A stretch of 13,332 nt of DNA from an uncultured Selenomonadales bacterium (GCA_937877545.1 CALFJE010000125.1:1-13332); one strand, 5' to 3'. Shown: positions 1-6,802, counted from the first letter of the stretch. Program-made: numbers and translations. Notes: generated by a model not told the origin, from the sequence alone.

Positions 1-26
1 GGGGGGGGGGGATTAGTAGTTGTCAT
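1..26 (-). CDS. 5' end of an unidentified gene downstream of uppS (partial)
   Basis: An ATG at 26-24 is preceded by AAGGAG (40-35) with 8 bases of spacing; this site overlaps the uppS stop codon. Only about eight codons lie in the window: Met, three Thr, Asn, then Pro codons read from an 11-base C tract (a G run on the plus strand at 1-11). By synteny the gene after uppS is often cdsA (phosphatidate cytidylyltransferase), but nothing in these residues identifies it. The homopolymer touches the window edge, so its true length and even its reality are uncertain. Confidence 0.45.
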
Positions 27-38
27 AGAATTTTCTCC

Positions 39-785
39 TTAAACATTGGATGCGCCGAAACGTCTGGAACGTTTGCCGAAGTCGATAAGGGCGTCGATGA
101 ACTCTTCGGGCGTGAATTCCGGCCACGGCGTATCGGTGAACCAAAATTCCGCGTAGGCTGCTTGCCACAATAAAAAATTGCTGACGCGCAACTCGCCGCT
201 CGTCCTAATTAGCAAATCGACGGGCGGTTGACCTGCCGTGTCCAGCTCGTCTTCAAACATCTGCGCGGAAATATCGTCGGGCGATAATTGCCCCGCTTGT
301 ACGCGCCGCGCCAACTTTTGAGCCGCTCGAATTATCTCGTCCTGCCCGCCGTAATCCGCCGCCACGTTGAACTTAACGCCCGTGTTGTTCCGCATAAGTT
401 CGACCGACTCGCGCATTAGCTTTTGCAACGCCGGCGCAAAATCCTCCGTCCGCCCCAAAAACTTTATGCGGACGTTGTTGGCGTGCATCTCCTGCTTTTC
501 GCGCTCCAGGTAATCCGAAAATAAATGCATTAAAAAATCAACCTCGGTGTGAGGTCGTTTCCAATTTTCCGTCGAGAAGGCGTAAACCGTCAGAGCCTCC
601 AGCTTGAGGTTGACCGCCGTCTTTAATATGCGCTTGAGTGTTTTGACGCCGGCGGTATGCCCCGCGCTCCGCATAAGCCCGCGAACAGAAGCCCATCGCC
701 CGTTGCCGTCCATTATTATCGCCACGTGACGCGGCATTTTTGTCCTATCGACTCGCGCAAGCAAGCCGCCGTCGCTTTCCCACAT
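39..785 (-). CDS. uppS: Isoprenyl transferase (undecaprenyl diphosphate synthase)
   Basis: This cis-prenyltransferase condenses isopentenyl diphosphate units onto farnesyl diphosphate to make the C55 lipid carrier for peptidoglycan and other envelope polymers. It acts at the cytoplasmic face of the membrane. The 248-residue length is normal for the family. Signature motifs are present: HVAIIMDGNGRWA at about 20-32 with the catalytic Asp26, FSTENWKRP at 70-78, and RTSGELRVSNFLLWQ at 194-208 with the diphosphate-binding arginines. Tyr-Ala-Glu-Phe follows. One small departure is YGGQ where YGGR is common. It starts 3 bases after frr, as part of the pyrH-frr-uppS operon. The start at 785 has a modest GGAAG signal; an alternative ATG at 737 (Met-Pro-Arg-His) also has AGGA upstream and would remove 16 residues. 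Confidence 0.96.
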   Translation of the reverse strand: MWESDGGLLARVDRTKMPRHVAIIMDGNGRWASVRGLMRSAGHTAGVKTLKRILKTAVNLKLEALTVYAFSTENWKRPHTEVDFLMHLFSDYLEREKQEMHANNVRIKFLGRTEDFAPALQKLMRESVELMRNNTGVKFNVAADYGGQDEIIRAAQKLARRVQAGQLSPDDISAQMFEDELDTAGQPPVDLLIRTSGELRVSNFLLWQAAYAEFWFTDTPWPEFTPEEFIDALIDFGKRSRRFGASNV

Positions 786-788
786 AGT

Positions 789-1346
789 TTAAACTTCCAT
801 AACTTCCTTTTCTTTGCCCGACTTCGCGCTGTCAACCAGCTTGATATACTTATCGAGGAGCTTTTGCATTTCCTCCTGCGCGTCTTTACGGTCGTCCTCG
901 GTGATTTCCTTGCCCTTTTCAAGTTTCTTAATCGACTCGTTGGCGTCGCGGCGAATGTTGCGCATGGCAACCTTAGCCTCCTCCGCCTTTTTGCTGACGA
1001 CTTTGACGAGTTCCTTACGGCGTTCCTGCGTCGGTTGAGGAATAGCCAAACGAATCGTCGTGCCGTCGCTGTTGGGCGTCAAGCCGAGGTCGCTCTTTTG
1101 GATGGCGCGTTCGATGTCCTTAAGCGAGCCGCGGTCGTAGGGCTTAATCATAATCATGCGCGGTTCGGGGACAGTGACGTTGGCGATTTGGTTGACGGGC
1201 GTCGCCGTGCCGTAATAATCGACCATAACCTTATCGAGCAAACTGGGCGCGGCGCGTCCTGCGCGGAGCGTGCCGTAGTCTTTCTTGAGGGCTTCAAGCG
1301 TCTTCTTGAGCTTGTCCTCCGCCGATGTGATAACGTCCTTAGTCAT
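789..1346 (-). CDS. frr: Ribosome recycling factor
   Basis: RRF works with EF-G to split the post-termination ribosome from mRNA in the cytoplasm. The protein has 185 residues, exactly the family's usual size. It has the expected two-part layout: an N-terminal helix ending in TLRAGRAAPSLL, a central beta domain (PVNQIANV, PEPRMIMIKPYD, TPNSDGTTIRLAIPQPTQERR), then a long charged C-terminal helix. The start is well defined by AAGGAGG seven bases upstream of ATG; this Shine-Dalgarno overlaps the pyrH stop codon, so the gene is probably coupled to pyrH, 12 bases away. No key segment is missing. Confidence 0.98.
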   Translation of the reverse strand: MTKDVITSAEDKLKKTLEALKKDYGTLRAGRAAPSLLDKVMVDYYGTATPVNQIANVTVPEPRMIMIKPYDRGSLKDIERAIQKSDLGLTPNSDGTTIRLAIPQPTQERRKELVKVVSKKAEEAKVAMRNIRRDANESIKKLEKGKEITEDDRKDAQEEMQKLLDKYIKLVDSAKSGKEKEVMEV

Positions 1347-1358
1347 TTTAAAGCCTCC

Positions 1359-2066
1359 TTATTTGACGGTTGTGCCTATGGTTTCGCCAATCGCGGCGCG
1401 ATAAATGTTTTCGTAATCGTCAATGCTGAAGACAACCAGCGGAATGTGATTGTCCATGCAAAGGCTGGTCGCGGTCGAATCCATAACGTGCAAGCCGAGG
1501 TTGAGGATGTCGATGTAGCTTATCGTGTCGAATTTTTTTGCGTCGGGGAAACGATTGGGGTCGCAGTCGTAGACGCCGTCGGCTCCGCGCTTCGCCATTA
1601 AAATAACGTCCGCCTCGACCTCAGCCGCCCGAAGTGCCGCCGTCGTGTCGGTGGAAAAATACGGATTGCCCGTGCCCGCGCCGAAGATAACGACGCGCCC
1701 CTTTTCCAGGTGACGGACTGCACGGCGTCTGATATAAGGCTCGGCGACCTCGCGCATTTCGATAGCCGTTTGCACACGCGTAAAAACTTTGAGTTGCTCC
1801 AAAGCGTCTTGGAGGGCGAGCGCGTTCATGACGGTAGCCAACATGCCCATGTAATCGGCGGAGGCTCTGTCCATGCCCTTAGCCGCGCCGCTCAACCCGC
1901 GCCAGAAATTCCCGCCGCCCACGACTATCGCCACTTCCAGCTTTGCGTCGTGTATCTTTTTAATCTGCCGCGCTATGCTCTCGACGACCGGCGGATAAAT
2001 TCCGAAACTTTTTTCGCCGGCAAGAGCTTCGCCGCTCAACTTCAGCACCACACGTTTATATTTCAA
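1359..2066 (-). CDS. pyrH: UMP kinase
   Basis: UMP kinase of the amino-acid-kinase fold phosphorylates UMP to UDP in pyrimidine nucleotide synthesis. I start it at the TTG at 2066, giving 235 residues beginning (Met)KYKRVVLKLSGEAL, which matches the usual N-terminus. A GGAGG at 2080-2076 sits nine bases upstream. The longer reading from an ATG at 2123 adds 19 residues but that ATG lies upstream of the promoter's -35 box, so it cannot be on the main transcript. Visible motifs are VVGGGNFWRG, ADYMGMLATVMNALALQ, FGAGTGNPYFSTDTTAALRA and KRGADGVYDCDP. It heads the pyrH-frr-uppS operon. The usual upstream partners rpsB and tsf are absent: a divergent dehydrogenase gene is there instead. Confidence 0.97.
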   Translation of the reverse strand: MKYKRVVLKLSGEALAGEKSFGIYPPVVESIARQIKKIHDAKLEVAIVVGGGNFWRGLSGAAKGMDRASADYMGMLATVMNALALQDALEQLKVFTRVQTAIEMREVAEPYIRRRAVRHLEKGRVVIFGAGTGNPYFSTDTTAALRAAEVEADVILMAKRGADGVYDCDPNRFPDAKKFDTISYIDILNLGLHVMDSTATSLCMDNHIPLVVFSIDDYENIYRAAIGETIGTTVK

Positions 2067-2091
2067 GCTTAACCGCCTCCGTTCGCCGCCA

Positions 2092-2120
2092 ATTTTACTT
2101 GCTGAATTATTTCCTGTCAA
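2092..2120 (-). promoter_or_regulatory. Promoter of the pyrH-frr-uppS operon
   Basis: On the minus strand a perfect TTGACA (2120-2115) is followed by a 17-base spacer and TAAAAT (2097-2092), a near-consensus sigma-A site. The predicted transcript start near 2085 lies just upstream of the pyrH ribosome binding site, which independently supports the TTG start at 2066. Confidence 0.8.
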
Positions 2121-2129
2121 CAATTCCTA

Positions 2130-2158
2130 TTGAAAAGCTGAAAAAATTATGATACACT
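2130..2158 (+). promoter_or_regulatory. Promoter of the beta-hydroxyacid dehydrogenase gene
   Basis: TTGAAA (2130-2135), a 17-base spacer and TACACT (2153-2158) with an extended -10 TG at 2150-2151. Transcription would begin near 2165. This makes the ATG at 2166 unlikely to be the start and favours the ATG at 2187. It lies back to back with the pyrH promoter; only nine bases separate the two -35 boxes. Confidence 0.65.
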
Positions 2159-2186
2159 TCGCCGCATGAAAGAAGGTGATTCAAAC

Positions 2187-3062
2187 ATGAAGGCTTTGAA
2201 GAAAATCGGCTTCGTCGGGACGGGCATCATGGGCGCGGCTATGGCGGGGCATTTAATGGACGCGGGCTTTTCCGTCAGCGTTTACAATCGCACGAAGGCT
2301 AAGGCGCAAGCTCTTATCGAACGCGGAGCGCGTTGGTGCGACACCGTTGCCGAATGCGCGGCGGGTCAGGACGTTGTGATAACGATCGTCGGCTATCCCA
2401 AGGACGTGGAGCAGATTTACCTCGGCGCGGGCGGTATCGTCGAATCTGCGCGGGCGGGCGCGTATATCGTCGACATGACGACTTCCTCGCCGATACTTGC
2501 CGAAAAGATTTTCGCGGCGGCTCAAGCCAAAGGTCTGCACGCGGTTGACGCTCCCGTTACGGGCGGCGACGTCGGTGCGCGAAATGCCACGCTTACGATT
2601 TTGGTCGGCGGCGCGGAGGAAGACTTCAACGCCTTGCAACCCGTCTTTGCGGCTATGGGCAAAAATATCGTCTACGAGGGCGCGGCGGGCGCGGGGCAGA
2701 AAACTAAGGCTTGCAACCAAATCGCTATCGCCGGGACTTTGGCGGGCGTCTGCGAGGCTTTTGCCTATGCCAAAGCGTCGGGGCTTGATATTGAGAAAGT
2801 TTATAACGCAATCTCGACGGGCGCGGCTGGTTCCTTCCAAATGACGGGCGTCGCTCGCAAGGGTCTCGACGGCGATTTTAATCCCGGTTTCATGCTTAAG
2901 CACTTCGGCAAGGATTTGGCTATCGGCAACGAAACCGCCACGGCTTACGGCGCGTCGCTCCCGATACTTGCAATGGTGCTCCACGAAGTCCGCAAGCTAG
3001 AAGAATCAGGCGAGGGCAATCTTGGAACGCAAGCATTGCTGAAGTATTACAGCGTCAAGTAG
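2187..3062 (+). CDS. NAD(P)-dependent beta-hydroxyacid dehydrogenase (3-hydroxyisobutyrate dehydrogenase / tartronate semialdehyde reductase family)
   Basis: This cytoplasmic oxidoreductase family interconverts beta-hydroxyacids and their semialdehydes. From ATG 2187 (AAGGTG eight bases upstream) it has 291 residues, a normal length. The N-terminus carries the Rossmann nucleotide-binding motif GFVGTGIMGAAMAGHL (8-23). The substrate-binding stretch DAPVTGGDVGARNATL spans 121-136. The catalytic Lys is at about 174 in GAGQKTKACNQ, where the family's second Asn is Gln. NPGFMLKHFGKDL lies in the C-terminal helical domain. Family members include 3-hydroxyisobutyrate dehydrogenase, tartronate semialdehyde reductase (GarR/GlxR) and succinic semialdehyde reductase; the sequence does not decide among them. 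It is transcribed alone from its own promoter. Its last 57 bases overlap the opposing endonuclease gene, and no terminator is visible after it. Confidence 0.9.
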   Translation: MKALKKIGFVGTGIMGAAMAGHLMDAGFSVSVYNRTKAKAQALIERGARWCDTVAECAAGQDVVITIVGYPKDVEQIYLGAGGIVESARAGAYIVDMTTSSPILAEKIFAAAQAKGLHAVDAPVTGGDVGARNATLTILVGGAEEDFNALQPVFAAMGKNIVYEGAAGAGQKTKACNQIAIAGTLAGVCEAFAYAKASGLDIEKVYNAISTGAAGSFQMTGVARKGLDGDFNPGFMLKHFGKDLAIGNETATAYGASLPILAMVLHEVRKLEESGEGNLGTQALLKYYSVK

Positions 3063-3950
3063 ATTCGACAGGTTCGTCGGCGCAGTATTGGCAGCGGCAA
3101 GATTTTCTTCAGCGACGGCTTTGGCGGCTCGTTTCGCGGCGGCTCTGGCAAGGGCTTTCTCGCGCATCTTGGCTTTCGTTTCCTCGGTGTGGTGCTTGCC
3201 GTACAGTGGGTGGTTTTCGCCACTAAGTTTAGCAGATATTATGACTTTGGTTTCCTTCGTGAGTCTTCTGCCAAGAGCTTTTTCACGCAAAATCGCTTTC
3301 TTGAACTCAGAGCACGGGATACCTTTATTTGCTCCAGGTTTGCCGCGTTTGGCGTCGCCGATTTTTCGTTTCGTGTCGTCCGTATGATGTTTGCCGTAGA
3401 AATGATTTTTTTCGCCACTATGTGCAACAGATATTTTGGCTCTGGCTTCTAGGGTGTGAGGAACGCCCTTATTCGCGGGCGGTTTACCGTAATTGGGGCT
3501 TTTTTCTCCCTTCAGCTTAGCGGCAATTTTGGCTCTGGTTTCAGCTGAGGGACTTTTTCCTTTGTTAGGTGACGGCTTGCCAATACGTGACGCACTAATC
3601 TTTTTGCGAGTATCTTCGGACATGATAGTTTTGCCGACTCCGCCGCACGTCTTGTTATAACCGTTCGGGTAGACGCAGTTGAAGAATTTTATCCAAGATT
3701 GCTCGCGCTCGCTAATCAGCTCAGGCGGAACGTTCTCCTCAACGACCCAAAATTTCCAGTGTTCCCAGCCGATTTCTTTGATTTGCTTGTCGACGAACTG
3801 TGTGCCCTTCTTGTGCTGACGGATGCGCGTTGCGACCTGCTGTCGGGTGACGCCTACGTAGTGCATGTCGGTTTTGCTACACCACATAACATAGACCGAA
3901 TAGAGCGCGACCGTTTGACAAGCCGCCGTGTTTTTGCTAGTATCTTCCAT
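3006..3950 (-). CDS. Free-standing GIY-YIG endonuclease with NUMOD3 DNA-binding repeats
   Basis: A 314-residue homing-endonuclease-like protein. The GIY-YIG domain is at about 14-104: SVY (18-20) and YVG (31-33) stand for the name motifs, with Arg42, a Glu at about 83 before Trp-Ile, and GYNKTCGG around Asn99, so the catalytic set looks complete. From about 108 to 280 there are several NUMOD3-like units (SPNYGKPPANKG, NHFYGKHHTDDTKRKI, NHPLYGKHHTEETKAKM) that in this family wrap DNA. An Ala-rich tail follows. Its final 18 codons and stop are antisense to the end of the neighbouring dehydrogenase gene. The start at 3950 has AAAGGAG seven bases upstream. No intron or intein surrounds it, so it resembles free-standing homing enzymes such as the Seg/Mob types of phages. 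The target site is unknown. Confidence 0.88.
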   Translation of the reverse strand: MEDTSKNTAACQTVALYSVYVMWCSKTDMHYVGVTRQQVATRIRQHKKGTQFVDKQIKEIGWEHWKFWVVEENVPPELISEREQSWIKFFNCVYPNGYNKTCGGVGKTIMSEDTRKKISASRIGKPSPNKGKSPSAETRAKIAAKLKGEKSPNYGKPPANKGVPHTLEARAKISVAHSGEKNHFYGKHHTDDTKRKIGDAKRGKPGANKGIPCSEFKKAILREKALGRRLTKETKVIISAKLSGENHPLYGKHHTEETKAKMREKALARAAAKRAAKAVAEENLAAANTAPTNLSNLLDAVILQQCLRSKIALA

Positions 3951-3974
3951 GTGAAAGCTCCTTTCGAGGGGTTG

Positions 3975-4020
3975 AACTTCCCTCCTGTGTTTTCTGAGTT
4001 CACATGAAGTTTACAGGAGG
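3975..4020. repeat. Interleaved inverted repeats in the endonuclease-mscL intergenic region
   Basis: Within the 114-base divergent gap, CCTCCTGT (3981-3988) is perfectly complementary to ACAGGAGG (4013-4020). AACTTC (3975-3980) is complementary to GAAGTT (4006-4011). The order A-B-A'-B' would allow an H-type pseudoknot in RNA, and TGAACT/AGTTCA (3973-3978/3997-4002) offers a competing hairpin. I found no convincing -35/-10 pair for either flanking gene, so the role is unknown. Confidence 0.4.
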
Positions 4021-4064
4021 AGAATTTTTTTATCAATTTTTTATCAGTCAAGGAGTGAAAAGTT

Positions 4065-4502
4065 TTGTTAGACGAATGGAAAAAATTTTTAATGCGCGGA
4101 AACATAATTGATTTATCCATCGGCGTCGTTCTTGGCGGCGCGTTCGGCAAAATCGTTTCCTCGTTCACGTCCGATATTTTGATGCCGCCGCTTGGGATGT
4201 TGCTCGGAAAAGTAGATTTCTCCAATTTTTACATAAATTTGTCGGGCGTGGAATACGAATCGTTTGCCGCCGCCAAGGAGGCAGGTGCACCAATCATCGC
4301 TTACGGCGCGTTTCTCAACGTCTGCCTCGACTTCCTGATTGTCGCGACGGCGATCTTTATCTTGATTAAGCAGGTCAATCGTTTCATGCCGGCTCCGCCG
4401 CCGCCGCCGCCCGACCCGCGCAAGTGCCCCTACTGCAAAGAGGTCGTGGCTGACGACGCGGTTAAGTGCCCGCATTGCGCCTCGGACATCAAAGGCAAGT
4501 AG
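4065..4502 (+). CDS. mscL: Large-conductance mechanosensitive channel with C-terminal zinc ribbon
   Basis: MscL forms a homopentameric inner-membrane pore that opens under membrane tension to release solutes in hypo-osmotic shock. The start is a TTG with AAGGAG nine bases upstream, giving (Met)LDEWKKFLMRGNIIDLSIG. The first membrane helix covers about 12-40 (GNIIDLSIGVVLGGAFGKIV), then a periplasmic loop, then the second helix at about 78-102 (YGAFLNVCLDFLIVATAIFIL). After IKQVNRFMPAP the usual cytoplasmic helix (EEVLLTEIRDLL type) is missing. In its place are a proline run (about 109-118) and a zinc ribbon with CPYC (121-124) and CPHC (135-138). Total length is 145, close to normal. Similar MscL-ribbon tails exist in other bacteria as far as I recall. 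The gene stands alone and ends at a strong terminator. Confidence 0.96.
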   Translation: MLDEWKKFLMRGNIIDLSIGVVLGGAFGKIVSSFTSDILMPPLGMLLGKVDFSNFYINLSGVEYESFAAAKEAGAPIIAYGAFLNVCLDFLIVATAIFILIKQVNRFMPAPPPPPPDPRKCPYCKEVVADDAVKCPHCASDIKGK

Positions 4503-4523
4503 ATTCAAGGCGTGGCAAATAAA

Positions 4524-4554
4524 AAATCCCCCTTCCAAATCGGAGGGGGGATTT
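4524..4554. terminator. Bidirectional intrinsic terminator between mscL and the SDR operon
   Basis: A 13-pair stem (4524-4536 with 4542-4554, one G-U pair, five-base loop) rich in C/G and flanked by A-rich sequence on the left and TTTTGTTT on the right. It serves both converging units: mscL on plus, and the six-gene operon on minus, whose last gene stops at 4559 just upstream of the stem. Confidence 0.9.
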
Positions 4555-4558
4555 TGTT

Positions 4559-5344
4559 TCAGTTATAGGAGCCGACAGTGTAGCCGCCGTCTACGAAGAA
4601 ATTTTGCCCCGTTATCCAGGCGGCGCGGTCGCTCAGTAAAAATAAAATCATGCCCGCCACGTCGCGAGCCGTCCCAAGCCCGAGCAGTTGGCTTGAAGAC
4701 ATTTTGTCGAAGCTTATCGCCGAGTAAATTTCGTTCTGCGTCATTTCGGTTTTGACAAGCGCGGGTGCCACCGAATTGATTCGGTGCTTGTTGCGGATTA
4801 TCTCCGCCGCGAACGATTTGACTGCCGTTTGAACAGCCGCCTTCGCCGCCGAGTAAGCGAATAAACTTTTGCCCGCGAAGTCGCCGGCTACTGAACTCAT
4901 CAGCACGAACGACGCGCCGCCGTCCGAAAATTTCTTACGTGTAGCCGTCTGGACGAAATTCACCGCGCCCCAAAAGCTCGTGTCGAAGATTTTATGCGCA
5001 AGCGTCTCGTCGAATGAATTCAGCGGCGTCAAGCCCCAAATGCCCGCCGTGTAAACTCCGCCGTTGATTCTGCCGACCGTTGCCGTGAAATTGCCCAGAA
5101 CCTCCGCCCAATCGTCGGGCGTCGCCGTCAATACGTCCAGTTGCTCGGTGAATATCCTCGGCGGGTGTTTAATTAAACTAATCGGCGACGTTTCGCGCAA
5201 CTCCGCCAGCCGTTCCAAGTTCCTGCCTATCGCCAAGACGTTCGCGCCGCTCCGTGATAATTCTATCGCCGTTTGCCGCCCGATACCCGACGACGCGCCC
5301 ACCACTACAAAATTTTTGCCCTTAAAATCAAACGTTACGCTCAA
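4559..5344 (-). CDS. SDR-family oxidoreductase (FabG-like)
   Basis: A classical short-chain dehydrogenase/reductase of 261 residues, cytoplasmic and NAD(P)-dependent. Nucleotide-binding GASSGIG is at 16-22, the Asn-Ala-Gly position reads TAG at 99-101, the catalytic Ser is in MSSVAG at about 151, and YSAAK gives Tyr164 and Lys168. The C-terminus ITGQNFFVDGGYTVG is typical of the family. The start is a TTG at 5344 with AGGAG nine bases upstream. It is the last gene of the operon, 12 bases after the UxaA large subunit, and ends just before the terminator. The substrate is not evident; context suggests a sugar acid or hydroxyacid, or an acyl-ACP, given the ACP gene in the same operon. Confidence 0.92.
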   Translation of the reverse strand: MSVTFDFKGKNFVVVGASSGIGRQTAIELSRSGANVLAIGRNLERLAELRETSPISLIKHPPRIFTEQLDVLTATPDDWAEVLGNFTATVGRINGGVYTAGIWGLTPLNSFDETLAHKIFDTSFWGAVNFVQTATRKKFSDGGASFVLMSSVAGDFAGKSLFAYSAAKAAVQTAVKSFAAEIIRNKHRINSVAPALVKTEMTQNEIYSAISFDKMSSSQLLGLGTARDVAGMILFLLSDRAAWITGQNFFVDGGYTVGSYN

Positions 5345-5356
5345 AATTCCTCTCTC

Positions 5357-6517
5357 CTAAACGAATCTGCAAACGTGGTCAACCACAATGTCCGAAAAGC
5401 CGTAAGCTTCCGCCTTGGTCAGCCGCCCGTTGCAAACGTCAAGAATTTTACTCAAAAGCAAATCGCCCGCGTCGGCAATCGTCAGGTCGCCGGCGATTAT
5501 CCCGCTCAAATCCGCGTCGATGTTGTCTTCCATCCACGAATAAGTTTGCGCGTTGGCGGTGACTTTGAGCACGGGAACAATCGCGTTGCCGGTCGGCGTG
5601 CCGCGCCCCGTCGTGAAGATTATCGCGTTGCAACCCGCCGCAACCATGCTCGTCACCGACGAAATATCGTAGCCCGCCGTGTCCATGACGATTGCGCCGC
5701 GTTTGGTCGGGCGTTCGGCTTGATTCAAGACCTCGACAATCGGACGCATGCCGCCCTTGCGTATGCAGCCGAGGCTTTTCTCGTCGATAGTCGACAAGCC
5801 GCCGTCTTTATTGCCGGGCGTCGGTTGCCCTGCTCGACAATCCTGTCCCGCCGCCTTGAGATGAGCCTCGTAGTCCGCGCAGATTTGAATTATCTTGTTG
5901 TGAAGTTCGGGCGTCGCCGCACGCCGCGCCAAGACGTGTTCGCCGCCTATCCACTCAATCGATTCGCTCATAAGCGTCGACGCGCCCAAATCGATTAACT
6001 TGTCGCTAAGCTCGCCGACCGCAGGGTTGGAGGCGATGCCGCTCGTCGCGTCGGAGCCGCCGCACTCTATGCCCATAAGCAATTCCGATATGTCGCACAA
6101 TTCCTTTTGCTGAAGAGCCGCCTCCGCCGCCAAATCGCGTGCCGCTCGCACGGCTTTTGCTATCGTCTTAAGCGTGCCGCCCTCCTCCTGAATTCCGAAC
6201 GATACGACGGGCTTGCCGGTCAGCGATTGAATCTTGTCGCGCAGTTTGGCATGAGGTACCGTCTCGCAACCCAAACCGATTATCACCGCGCCGAAGACGT
6301 TCGGATTGAGCGCGAAGCCCGTTAAAATTTTTTGCGACAGCGCGGTATTCGCCGCCACGTCGGAGCAACCCGTATTGAAAATTATATTGACCGCGCCGCG
6401 AACTTGACTTGCCACGATACGCGCCGTCTCACTGCCGCAAGCGCACGTCGGCAGAATCAAAACGTGGTTACGAATGCCCGCACGACCCTCCGCACGCTTA
6501 TAGCCCCAAAAGTTCAT
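5357..6517 (-). CDS. UxaA-family dehydratase/lyase, large (catalytic) subunit
   Basis: It matches the C-terminal catalytic part of altronate and galactarate dehydratases and the beta subunit of sulfolactate sulfo-lyase. These metal-dependent cytoplasmic enzymes remove water (or sulfite) from sugar acids or sulfolactate. The 386 residues carry GRAGIRNHVLILPTCACGSE near the N-terminus, GIQEEGGTLKTI (about 119-130), MGIECGGSDATSGIASNPA, GEHVLARR, GGLSTIDEKSLGCIRKGG, MDTAGYDISSVTSMVAAGCN and FTTGRGTPTGNAIVPVLKV. All are family landmarks and the length is normal for a split large subunit. The ATG follows the small subunit's TAG with no gap and has no clear ribosome binding site, so it is probably translated by coupling. 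Which acid it uses cannot be told from the sequence. Confidence 0.92.
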   Translation of the reverse strand: MNFWGYKRAEGRAGIRNHVLILPTCACGSETARIVASQVRGAVNIIFNTGCSDVAANTALSQKILTGFALNPNVFGAVIIGLGCETVPHAKLRDKIQSLTGKPVVSFGIQEEGGTLKTIAKAVRAARDLAAEAALQQKELCDISELLMGIECGGSDATSGIASNPAVGELSDKLIDLGASTLMSESIEWIGGEHVLARRAATPELHNKIIQICADYEAHLKAAGQDCRAGQPTPGNKDGGLSTIDEKSLGCIRKGGMRPIVEVLNQAERPTKRGAIVMDTAGYDISSVTSMVAAGCNAIIFTTGRGTPTGNAIVPVLKVTANAQTYSWMEDNIDADLSGIIAGDLTIADAGDLLLSKILDVCNGRLTKAEAYGFSDIVVDHVCRFV

Positions 6518-6802
6518 CTAAATCATCTCGCTTGCATAATCTCTGGGCACGCTGAAAATATTTTCGTGCGAAACCCGACCGCCCGCCGCAATGTCAGCCA
6601 AAGCCTCGCCGATAATCTCGCCGTACTTGAAAATCTTATCGCCCTTGCCAATCGGACGGAGCGCAACCTTATGCCAAATCGGAATGTCCTCGGCGCAAAC
6701 AATTTCTCCGCCGCCGATAATTTGAATCACGTCGCCAATCTTAACCGCGCCCGTGCACGTCGCCACGTTGTCCTTGCCGTCGAGCAAAATCGCCTTAATC
6801 AT
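6518..6802 (-). CDS. UxaA-family dehydratase/lyase, small (SAF domain) subunit
   Basis: A 94-residue SAF-domain protein corresponding to the N-terminal domain of UxaA/GarD and to the alpha subunit of sulfolactate sulfo-lyase. It partners the large subunit encoded immediately after. Family landmarks are LLDGKDNVATCTGAVKIGD near the N-terminus, IPIWHKVALRPIGKGD in the middle, and KYGEIIGEALADIAAGGRVS. I start it at the ATG at 6802 (MIKAILLDGKDNV), with GGAG six bases upstream; a longer reading to 6829 adds nine residues that do not fit the family. Its start overlaps the end of the nuclease gene by 8 bases and its stop abuts the next ATG. Confidence 0.9.
   Translation of the reverse strand: MIKAILLDGKDNVATCTGAVKIGDVIQIIGGGEIVCAEDIPIWHKVALRPIGKGDKIFKYGEIIGEALADIAAGGRVSHENIFSVPRDYASEMI

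Noticed and set aside
657..1601. Long plus-strand ORF of 314 codons opposite uppS, frr and pyrH
   Set aside because: It is antisense to three well-supported conserved genes; its composition (Arg, Ala, Val rich) is what the opposite strand of this GC-rich coding DNA gives, and it spans gene boundaries.
2253..2984. Minus-strand ORF of 243 codons opposite the beta-hydroxyacid dehydrogenase
   Set aside because: Shadow of a conserved gene with full family motifs; no ribosome binding site or recognisable domain.
4010..4036. mscL promoter TTTACA with TATCAA
   Set aside because: The spacer is only 15 bases and the -10 is poor, so it was not listed as a promoter.
3006..4064. Group I intron or intein hosting the GIY-YIG gene
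   Set aside because: Both flanking genes are uninterrupted and no split coding sequence or intron-like core is evident around the ORF.
5273..5998. Plus-strand ORF of 241 codons across the SDR and UxaA large-subunit genes
   Set aside because: Antisense to two motif-rich genes and crosses their boundary.
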